9,368 nucleotides of DNA from NCBI GenBank assembly GCA_017614185.1, contig JAGACI010000078.1, positions 1-9,368 of the forward strand, read 5' to 3'. The translations under genes and the position numbers were made by a program. Under the pieces are notes generated by a model. That model was not told the DNA's origin. It saw only the letters and a program-made list of their open reading frames with translations, and made no database searches. Source of the DNA: Lachnospiraceae bacterium. Its GTDB lineage: Bacteria > Bacillota_A > Clostridia > Lachnospirales > Lachnospiraceae. Below, one piece after another: positions 1 to 4,946 of this stretch (the stretch's first letter is position 1; the number at the start of each line of letters is the position of its first letter).

Positions 1-274
1 AATGATGGGAACTTCACTGCAAACAAGAGTTAATATAATCAGCCAGACCAAGGAAATGGGAACACTTACCATAAACGAACAGAGAGAGCTGTTAGGCTTC
101 CCTCCTATCGAAGGCGGAGATGTAAGACAGGTCAGCCTAAATTATATCAATGCCGAAGATCAGAGCGCATACCAGAACGGAAACAAGGGCGGAGGCTCCG
201 GCACGCCGCCAAGTTATAAAGGCGATAACGAAGACAGCAACTCATCAGATGACGGAGGAAACAACAATGATTGA
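1..274 (+). CDS. Phage portal protein, C-terminal end (5' partial)
   Basis: This is the last 90 or so residues of a protein that enters from outside the window; the reading frame is open to base 1, so the ATG at 2 is probably internal. The portal forms the dodecameric ring at one capsid vertex through which DNA is packaged and to which the neck attaches. The segment TLTINEQRELLGFPPIEGGD is characteristic of the C-terminal part of HK97-family portals, where a helix with N-E-x-R is followed by a Pro-rich turn. After it comes a low-complexity tail rich in Gly, Asn, Ser and Asp (about the last 35 residues), probably disordered. Position directly before a prohead protease and capsid gene fits the standard portal-protease-capsid order. 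Its TGA stop lies 8 bases inside the next gene. The assignment rests on a short segment plus gene order. Confidence 0.85.
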   Translation, partial: MMGTSLQTRVNIISQTKEMGTLTINEQRELLGFPPIEGGDVRQVSLNYINAEDQSAYQNGNKGGGSGTPPSYKGDNEDSNSSDDGGNNND

Positions 275-890
275 CAGATCTAAGATGCAGGAAAGAAGGT
301 TTGACTTTGAGGTCAGGAGCATAAACCCGGAAGAAGGCGGCAGTGAAGAGCTGTATGTTGAAGGCTATGCTTCGGTATTTGATTCCCCTACAGTGCTTTT
401 TGAGTATGAAGGTATCGAGTACAAAGAGCAGATATGCCGCGGTGCATTCGATAACTGCAATATGACAGACGTTATATTCAATTACAATCACCAGGGAAAA
501 GTCATGGCAAGGACCAGAAACAAGACTCTTGAACTTAATGTTGACGAAAAGGGACTCTTTATCCGTGCAAGACTGGATGGTACAGAAGAGGGAAGAAACC
601 TTTATGAAGAGATCAAAGGCGGTTATATAGACCGTATGAGCTTCGCGTTCACCGTGAACGAAGAAAGCTATGATAAAGCAGAACATCAGTGGAACGTGAG
701 GGGCGTCAAGCGTTTATATGATGTCAGTGCAGTGTCTATACCTGCCTATGATGATACATCCATTTCTGCAAGGAAAAACTTCATCCTGGAGGCGGAGGCT
801 CAGGAAAAGGAGAAACGCGCGGCGGAGGCTGCACTTGCTAAAAGAAAAGAAAACCTACTAAAAAGATTAAACAAAGGAGAAAACAAATGA
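267..890 (+). CDS. HK97-family prohead maturation protease
   Basis: 207-residue serine protease of the HK97 gp4 / peptidase U35 (S78) type, which cleaves the capsid protein's N-terminal domain and itself inside the procapsid during head maturation. The fold signature is visible: VEGYASVFDSP near residues 31-41, ICRGAFDN at 56-63, a candidate catalytic His75 in FNYNHQGKVMAR, a candidate nucleophile Ser125 in IDRMSFAF, and the conserved strand YDVSAVSIPAYDDTSI at 151-166, where D152 occupies the acidic position of the triad. The C-terminal 35 residues are a charged Lys/Glu/Ala helix. I chose the ATG at 267 because GGAGG at 254-258 sits 8 bases before it and the family signature starts just after; the frame is open upstream but lies within portal coding sequence. 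It overlaps the portal by 8 bases and the capsid gene by 4 (ATGA), which suggests coupled translation. Confidence 0.93.
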   Translation: MIDRSKMQERRFDFEVRSINPEEGGSEELYVEGYASVFDSPTVLFEYEGIEYKEQICRGAFDNCNMTDVIFNYNHQGKVMARTRNKTLELNVDEKGLFIRARLDGTEEGRNLYEEIKGGYIDRMSFAFTVNEESYDKAEHQWNVRGVKRLYDVSAVSIPAYDDTSISARKNFILEAEAQEKEKRAAEAALAKRKENLLKRLNKGENK

Positions 891-2056
891 TCCAGAAAAG
901 ACTTAATGAGATTCAGGCGAGAAAGGCAGAACTTGCCAATGCCGTAAATGAAGCTGATGAAGCAAGAATGACAGAGATCGAAGCTGAAGTAGCAGCTCTT
1001 GAGAAGGAAGAGCTTGAGCTCAGAAGAAAGCTTGACGTTACTTCAAGGCTCAAGACCACAGAACCCAGCGTAAAGGTTACCGCAGAAGTTGAAGAGCGTG
1101 CAGCTCAGTTCATGAAGGATAAGAAGACCAGGATCAAGGTTGATGATACCATCAACGCGATTCAGAACAGATCCACTCTGATTTCCGGCGGCACACTGGC
1201 TACACCTACCCAGGTTAGCGGAATCAATGACATTAACAATGGCGAGAGTACCATCATCGACATGGTATTCGTTGATAACTGCGAAGGCATGGGTACCGAC
1301 CGTGTGGCATATGTATCCGCCGGCATGAGTGCAGCAGCTCAGACCGAAGGCAGCGCAGCTTCTTCAAGCGATCCTACATACGCTTATGTAGACATCACAC
1401 CTTCATCACTTGCTGTATATTCTCAGATTTCGAAACAGGCTAAGAAGCAGACTCCTCTTAAGTATGAGGACAAGACTAAGACTCTTGCGCTTCAGTCTCT
1501 CCGTGCAAAAGCTACAGCTGCCGTAATCGTTGCTAAGCTTAAGGCTTCATCACTCGTTGATGAGGTTGTAGCTCCTCTTGATACAAATCACAAGGGCAAG
1601 CTTGCAGCTGATACCTTAAGAAAGTTAGTTCTTTCATACGGCGGAGATGAGTTCTCTGGCGGACAGGGCGTGCTCTTCCTTAACAAGACTGACCTTATCG
1701 CATTCGGCGATATCAGAGGCACGAATGAAAAGAAGGCTGTATTTGAGATCATCCCCGATGAAAATCCTAACACCGGTATCATCAAGGACGGCGGCATGAG
1801 CGTTAAGTACTGCATCTGCTCAGCTCTTACAGCTTGCGAGGGTACGCTTTACAGCTCTACAGGCAAGCAGAGAACCATGTTCTACGGATATCCTAAGAAC
1901 TTCAAGCTTGACCTCTTCAGCGACTATGAAGTAAGAGTAAGCGAAGACTTCGCTTTCACTTCTCTTATGGATACCATCGTTGGTGATGTTGAAGTTGGCG
2001 GCGATGTAGTTGTAAAGAAGGGATTTGTATCTCTTACAATTCCTAAGAATGAATAA
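887..2056 (+). CDS. Major capsid protein, HK97 fold
   Basis: 389-residue major capsid protein that forms the icosahedral shell. Residues 1 to about 56 are a highly charged, heptad-like helix (Glu/Lys/Leu-rich), matching the delta domain that acts as a built-in scaffold in HK97 gp5-type proteins and is removed by the protease encoded just upstream. A linker and N-arm follow. The segment near residues 97-125 (STLISGGTLATPTQVSG onward) resembles the start of the mature shell domain, and the remainder has the alternating strand/helix character of the family; the length is typical. The start has AAGGAG 7 bases upstream and overlaps the protease stop. Codon choice is strongly biased: all 23 isoleucines are ATC or ATT and none is ATA, unlike the tail genes, which fits selection for high expression. 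A GC-rich hairpin lies 25 bases past the stop. I cannot tell whether covalent cross-linking occurs. Confidence 0.93.
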   Translation: MIQKRLNEIQARKAELANAVNEADEARMTEIEAEVAALEKEELELRRKLDVTSRLKTTEPSVKVTAEVEERAAQFMKDKKTRIKVDDTINAIQNRSTLISGGTLATPTQVSGINDINNGESTIIDMVFVDNCEGMGTDRVAYVSAGMSAAAQTEGSAASSSDPTYAYVDITPSSLAVYSQISKQAKKQTPLKYEDKTKTLALQSLRAKATAAVIVAKLKASSLVDEVVAPLDTNHKGKLAADTLRKLVLSYGGDEFSGGQGVLFLNKTDLIAFGDIRGTNEKKAVFEIIPDENPNTGIIKDGGMSVKYCICSALTACEGTLYSSTGKQRTMFYGYPKNFKLDLFSDYEVRVSEDFAFTSLMDTIVGDVEVGGDVVVKKGFVSLTIPKNE

Positions 2057-2081
2057 TATACTGTGATGGTTTTACAGATTA

Positions 2082-2114
2082 CCGCCGGGGGATTCTGAAA
2101 AGAGCCTCCGGCGG
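2082..2114 (+). promoter_or_regulatory. GC-rich RNA stem-loop after the capsid gene
   Basis: CCGCCGGGGG (2082-2091) pairs along its whole length with CCTCCGGCGG (2105-2114), with a single G-U wobble, around a 13-base A-rich loop. There is no T-run after it, so it is not a standard intrinsic terminator. It lies between the capsid stop (2054-2056) and the connector ribosome binding site (2120-2126). Likely roles are protection of the 3' end of a capsid mRNA, an RNase processing site, or control of connector translation. The right arm contains CCTCC, which can alternatively pair with the GGAGG of the ribosome binding site. The structure is seen in the sequence; the role is inferred. Confidence 0.7.
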
Positions 2115-2131
2115 ATGTGAAGGAGGATGAG

Positions 2132-2425
2132 ATGGCAGTACTGGATATTGTAAAGTCAGACCTTAGGATTATGCACGAGGATCTTGACGATGCACTTACA
2201 ACTCAGATATATACTGCGCGTGCGGAAATGAAGCGTGTCGGGATAAAAGAATCCATAGCTGATGATGAGAGCAACCTTCTCGTTACTGCGGCCATAGTGT
2301 CGTATTGCCGGATGCTCAACGCAAACAACACTGCGGAAGCGGATATGAACGAGCGTTCATGGAAGTACCAGCTGGACTGCCTGAGAAAATCATCCTTCAA
2401 GGATCCGGGAGGCGGAGATGTATAA
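2132..2425 (+). CDS. Head-tail connector protein (HK97 gp6-like)
   Basis: 97-residue, mostly helical protein of the gp6-like / QLRG-type connector family, which forms the ring that docks beneath the portal. The pattern is typical: a short N-terminal helix of the type VKSDLRIMHEDLDDALTTQI, a second helix (IYTARAEMKRVG), then an alanine-rich helix LLVTAAIVSYCRMLNAN and a final helix ending shortly before the C-terminus. I chose the ATG at 2132 because AAGGAGG (2120-2126) is placed 5 bases before it. The GTG at 2117 would put that binding site inside the coding sequence, so it is unlikely. The gene overlaps the next by 8 bases. The assignment rests on size, helical pattern and position after the capsid gene. 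Confidence 0.82.
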   Translation: MAVLDIVKSDLRIMHEDLDDALTTQIYTARAEMKRVGIKESIADDESNLLVTAAIVSYCRMLNANNTAEADMNERSWKYQLDCLRKSSFKDPGGGDV

Positions 2426-2717
2426 CGATGTCATCAAATTGCGGAGATATACGGAAACGGTAGACCAGTACGGGATCCCGAAAAAAGAAATCACAGAAAG
2501 AAAAATATTTGCAGAACTGCGGAGCATCGGACAGTCCGAGTTTTACCAGGCTCAGGCTGATGGGCTGAAACCGGAACTTAAATTTGTGATCGCTGATTAT
2601 CTCGATTACAAGGGCGAAAAGGAAATTGAACATGAGGGAAGGATATACAGCGTACTCCGCACATACAGAGACAGCAAAAGATTAGAAATCACGGTATATG
2701 GAGTTGATGACGAATGA
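2418..2717 (+). CDS. Head-tail adaptor protein (SPP1 gp16-like, head-tail joining family)
   Basis: 99-residue beta-rich protein resembling the phage head-tail joining family (SPP1 gp16, HK97 gp7 position), which forms the stopper or adaptor ring below the connector. Recognisable elements are the start YNDVIKLRRYTETVDQYG, the strand KIFAELRSIGQSEFYQAQAD near residues 29-48, the segment LKFVIADYLDYKGE in the middle, and a closing strand pair (GRIYSVLRTYRDSKRLEITV). This order of basic N-terminal strand, F-A-E-x-R-S-I-G-Q and late Y-x-V-x-R-T-Y is common in clostridial prophages. GGGAGG at 2407-2412 gives a good ribosome binding site. It starts 8 bases inside the connector gene and its stop overlaps the next start (ATGA). 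Confidence 0.85.
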   Translation: MYNDVIKLRRYTETVDQYGIPKKEITERKIFAELRSIGQSEFYQAQADGLKPELKFVIADYLDYKGEKEIEHEGRIYSVLRTYRDSKRLEITVYGVDDE

Positions 2718-3184
2718 GCGTGCCAAAATCCGTAACCAAGTTCGATAAGAACGGTATCACGTTTATATCAAATGTCGACTACTGCCAGTACACTATAAGG
2801 GAACTGACCAGGGCGGCGCTTAAAGATGTTGGAAAGCTCGTATGCAGAAAATGCAATGAGAGCGCTTTCAAGCTCTGGAAGGGACTGAGAATAAAAGGCA
2901 GGATGTCAAACCGTATAAAGGGCAGCAGATCAGCTTTCCAGTACTGGGTAAGGTCAAAGGACTGCGACCTTCAGGTCGGGATAAAGCACAAGACATGGTA
3001 TGGCGTAAATCAGGAACTCGGAACATCCGGGATGCCTAAAAAAGCAATCCTAAGGTCAAATGTGGAACAGAATATTGGCACTATAGCCGAGATAGAATCA
3101 AAGTATCTCCCGTGGGTGGAAGACCAGGCACAGGCGTACAAGGTAATGAACGAGGCGGAAGAGATTGGAGGAGCCGATGAATAA
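2714..3184 (+). CDS. HK97 gp10-like head-tail / tail completion protein
   Basis: 156-residue protein of the HK97 gp10 family, whose members act at the neck or during tail completion. The family signature is the segment WYGVNQELGTSGMPKKAILR (residues 95-114), equivalent to the usual aromatic, E-x-G-T, then Pro and F/I-L-R pattern. The N-terminal half holds a helix (YTIRELTRAALKDVGKLVCR, 26-45) and a basic stretch around residues 54-72, and the C-terminus is an acidic helix. Four cysteines (24, 44, 47, 84) include a C-R-K-C pair; with so few ligands in a recognisable arrangement I do not call a metal site. The start overlaps the adaptor stop, with GGAG 10 bases upstream, so translation is probably coupled. 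The gene overlaps the next by 8 bases. Confidence 0.8.
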   Translation: MSVPKSVTKFDKNGITFISNVDYCQYTIRELTRAALKDVGKLVCRKCNESAFKLWKGLRIKGRMSNRIKGSRSAFQYWVRSKDCDLQVGIKHKTWYGVNQELGTSGMPKKAILRSNVEQNIGTIAEIESKYLPWVEDQAQAYKVMNEAEEIGGADE

Positions 3185-3557
3185 AAGGACTACAATGTTG
3201 CTGGTCAGGGACATCCGTTCCCAGCTCCTTACCGAATGCTCGAATGTATTTTACCTTGAAGGTTCCGAGGAAAAAACCTATCCGAGGATCATATTTGAGA
3301 CAAGGCCGATAAGCGAGACAAAGATGACACTTGAGCTTGACCTTTGGAATTACAGAAGGGCAGGAAATGCTGAAGAAGCGGAGAAAACTCTTTTCGACCT
3401 TGCGGATTCTGTCGAGGCCCTTTTTGACGGCATGATTTTAAGTGAACCGGAATATATAGCGAGTTTCTGCACCAATAACGATTTGAAACCGGTATTGGAC
3501 GAAAATAAAGATTTTAAACATGTTAATATGTCATTTGACATCATATATCAGAGTTAG
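3177..3557 (+). CDS. Probable tail completion / tail terminator protein
   Basis: 126-residue protein placed between the gp10-like gene and the major tail protein, the slot that in siphoviruses holds the tail terminator or tail-to-head joining protein (HK97 gp11-like). The layout fits: an N-terminal helix (MLLVRDIRSQLLTEC), a strand with TYPRIIFETRPISET, a strand with LELDLWNYR, a helix (AEKTLFDLADSVEALFDG), and a C-terminal strand FKHVNMSFDIIYQS. No catalytic motif is visible. The ATG at 3177 is preferred because GGAGG (3167-3171) lies 5 bases before it; the TTG at 3165 in the same frame has no separate support. It starts inside the end of the previous gene. The function is by position and fold pattern, so it is less certain than for the neighbours; minor capsid protein is an alternative label. 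Confidence 0.65.
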   Translation: MNKRTTMLLVRDIRSQLLTECSNVFYLEGSEEKTYPRIIFETRPISETKMTLELDLWNYRRAGNAEEAEKTLFDLADSVEALFDGMILSEPEYIASFCTNNDLKPVLDENKDFKHVNMSFDIIYQS

Positions 3558-3567
3558 GAGGATAAAA

Positions 3568-4185
3568 ATGCATAGGCAGAGAACTGGTTACACCAATAAG
3601 ACGAAGTACCGCTTCATGCTTGGCGAGGGTATGATCTTCAAAAATCTTGACCCTACATCAGAGACATCAATGTCGGCTGTAATAACAGCTGCTATCGCTG
3701 CAGGAAAGCTTCTTGGAGCGACACAGGGCGGCTCGACCTACAATGCAAAGGCTAATACCAGAAACATTGAGGTTGACGGAATAGCCGGCAAGGTGACCGA
3801 TCTGGATGAAATTGATTCCTGGGATGCAAGCTTACAGACCACGTTCATTGAAACAACGGTGAACACTATCAGAGCTGCTCTTGGAGCTACATCAGTGAAC
3901 ACTTCGGCCGTAAGCGGATACACAAAAATTACACCGGATAACGATTTCGAGAGCAGCGATTATTTTACAAATATCGCATTCGTCGGATCAATGTCCGGCT
4001 CCGAGGATCCTATTATCCTTATCGTCAAGAATGCTATCGGAAACGGAGAGCTTTCAATAAATGTCAAGAACAACGATGAGAGTAAGGTACCTTGTACCTT
4101 CGAGGGCAGATACTCAATCGCATCGATAAGCGACCCTCCGTTTGAGATCTGGGTTCCCGACGAGCCTTCTTCAAGCAACGGCTGA
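3568..4185 (+). CDS. Major tail tube protein
   Basis: 205-residue protein that would polymerise into the non-contractile tail tube. Its size, beta-rich composition and position before the chaperone and tape measure genes match siphovirus major tail proteins. Visible elements include LGEGMIFKNLD (residues 18-28), typical of the first strand where a 'gaG-h-h-h-k-N' pattern is common; a small-residue-rich segment with LGATQGGSTYNA near residue 50; a segment with NIEVDGIAGKVTDLDEIDSW; and a strand-rich C-terminal half ending in an acidic, Pro/Ser-rich tail (PDEPSSSNG). The ATG at 3568 has AGGAGG (3556-3561) 6 bases before it; the longer frame from 3520 would start inside the previous gene and without a binding site. 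A strong terminator follows 18 bases after the stop, so this gene ends a transcriptional segment. Confidence 0.85.
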   Translation: MHRQRTGYTNKTKYRFMLGEGMIFKNLDPTSETSMSAVITAAIAAGKLLGATQGGSTYNAKANTRNIEVDGIAGKVTDLDEIDSWDASLQTTFIETTVNTIRAALGATSVNTSAVSGYTKITPDNDFESSDYFTNIAFVGSMSGSEDPIILIVKNAIGNGELSINVKNNDESKVPCTFEGRYSIASISDPPFEIWVPDEPSSSNG

Positions 4186-4203
4186 TATGAAATCTATAAT
4201 GTG

Positions 4204-4245
4204 GGCTGTTTATGACTGAAAAAGTCCATAAACAGCCTTTTTATT
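4204..4245 (+). terminator. Intrinsic (rho-independent) terminator after the major tail gene
   Basis: GGCTGTTTATG (4204-4214) pairs perfectly, 11 of 11 bases, with CATAAACAGCC (4227-4237). Inside it, ACT (4215-4217) can pair with AGT (4223-4225), leaving one bulged C and a GAAAA loop. TTTTT (4238-4242) then ATT follows directly. It acts only in the plus direction, since the opposite flank lacks a T-run. Because the chaperone and tape measure genes lie downstream with no visible promoter between, partial read-through or antitermination is expected. Confidence 0.92.
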
Positions 4246-4264
4246 AAACAAAAAGGGGCAAAAC

Positions 4265-4597
4265 ATGAGAAAAATGATGATGAAGGACGTGTTCAGGGCA
4301 GCACGTCTGATAACCAAGGCGGGAATAAAAGAAGAACTTAAAAAGATAGTGACCAAGGATGACTACAAGGACAAACTTGAGGGCGGAATGGACCTCGTTT
4401 CAGTGGTAATATCCGGAATGAGCAACGAGAAACTTGAAAAGGAATTATATGAGTTTGCAGCGGATGTACTTGAATGCAGACCTGAAGATATAGAGACGAG
4501 CGACCCTATAGAACTTATTGAGAGATTCAGGAACGATGAAGGGCACGAGTCGTGGGCTGATTTTTTTACAAGAGTTATGAAGTTGATGGCGAAGTAG
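4265..4597 (+). CDS. Tail assembly chaperone, short form (gpG-like)
   Basis: 110-residue, mainly helical, charged protein in the slot of lambda gpG, between major tail protein and tape measure. gpG-type chaperones bind the tape measure protein and, with the frameshifted long form, guide tube assembly; they are absent from the finished virion. I see an N-terminal helix with KDVFRAARLITKAGIKEELK, an acidic middle, LELIER-type helix (PIELIERFRNDEG) and an aromatic-rich end WADFFTRVMKLMAK. AAGGGG at 4253-4258 serves as ribosome binding site. Codons 100 and 101 (TTT TTT) form the slippery site of a -1 frameshift into the following frame, and the gene's own TAG stop lies 28 bases past that site. 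It is the first gene after the strong terminator. Sequence alone would not identify it; the position and frameshift do. Confidence 0.85.
   Translation: MRKMMMKDVFRAARLITKAGIKEELKKIVTKDDYKDKLEGGMDLVSVVISGMSNEKLEKELYEFAADVLECRPEDIETSDPIELIERFRNDEGHESWADFFTRVMKLMAK
4561..4567 (+). promoter_or_regulatory. Programmed -1 ribosomal frameshift site (T TTT TTT)
   Basis: Seven T residues fit the X XXY YYZ slippery pattern exactly in the gpG frame: GAT TTT TTT ACA. In the -1 frame a TGA stop sits immediately before (4558-4560), and that frame is then open to 4896, so the shared open region begins precisely at the slippery bases. Seven bases after the site begins a possible stimulatory stem: 4575-4584 pairs with 4603-4612 (ten pairs, three of them G-U) around an 18-base loop. 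Transcriptional slippage on the T-run could contribute instead. Confidence 0.85.
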
Positions 4598-4896
4598 ATT
4601 TAAGCTTCATGGTGAAGACTTATGGTTTCCAGATCCTTGAAACGGATTGCGAGACCGGGTTTGACCTGATGAATGGGGCAAAGAAGATACGGCGCGAGGA
4701 GAGGCTCTGGCAGCTGTACAGTACACTTTATCCTATGATGGGCGAGGACAATTTCATGGAATTTGAAGATTTTATGAAATATGTCAGCGCTCCGAAAGAA
4801 AAGGGACATACCAAAGAGCAGATAATCGCCAATACCATGAAGAAATTTGAAAACATCAGCTTCGGGAAGAGAAATATTACAGAACTGGGCATATAA
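4567..4896 (+). CDS. Tail assembly chaperone, frameshift extension (gpT part of gpGT)
   Basis: This frame is expected to be made only as a C-terminal extension of gpG: 101 gpG residues followed by 109 residues read from TAC at 4567, giving a fused protein of about 210 residues. In lambda the G part binds the tape measure and the T part recruits the major tail protein. The extension has a segment with ETDCETGFDLMNGAKKIRRE, then LWQLYSTLYPMM and a helix with FMEFEDFMKYVS, similar in style to second chaperone frames of clostridial phages (aromatic L-W-x-L-Y followed by an F-x-x-F-x-x-Y helix). An independent start at the ATG at 4609 is unlikely: there is no ribosome binding site before it, and it lies in the right arm of the predicted stimulatory stem. 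The gene ends 50 bases before the tape measure start. Confidence 0.82.
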   Translation, partial: YKSYEVDGEVDLSFMVKTYGFQILETDCETGFDLMNGAKKIRREERLWQLYSTLYPMMGEDNFMEFEDFMKYVSAPKEKGHTKEQIIANTMKKFENISFGKRNITELGI

Positions 4897-4946
4897 AATA
4901 CCTGCAGACAAAAAAACAATGCAGATAATGCAAGGCGGGAGACGAT

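Noticed and set aside
147..686. Long minus-strand open frame (179 residues) opposite the protease gene
   Set aside because: It is rich in Cys, Phe and Arg with no recognisable domain and no binding site, and it lies fully antisense to a gene with clear protease motifs.
2843..2854. C-R-K-C pair in the gp10-like protein as a possible zinc site
   Set aside because: The other cysteines (24 and 84) are not in a known zinc-finger arrangement, and the family does not require metal.
3520..3567. Upstream start giving the major tail protein 16 extra residues
   Set aside because: It lies inside the preceding gene and lacks a binding site, whereas the ATG at 3568 has a perfect AGGAGG at ideal spacing.
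4195..4200. TATAAT, a perfect -10 promoter hexamer just before the terminator
   Set aside because: No acceptable -35 hexamer lies 16-18 bases upstream, and a transcript from it would start within the terminator stem.
4902..4924. CTGCA ... TGCAG inverted repeat before the tape measure gene
   Set aside because: The stem is only five pairs with a long A-rich loop, well within chance for such a spacer.
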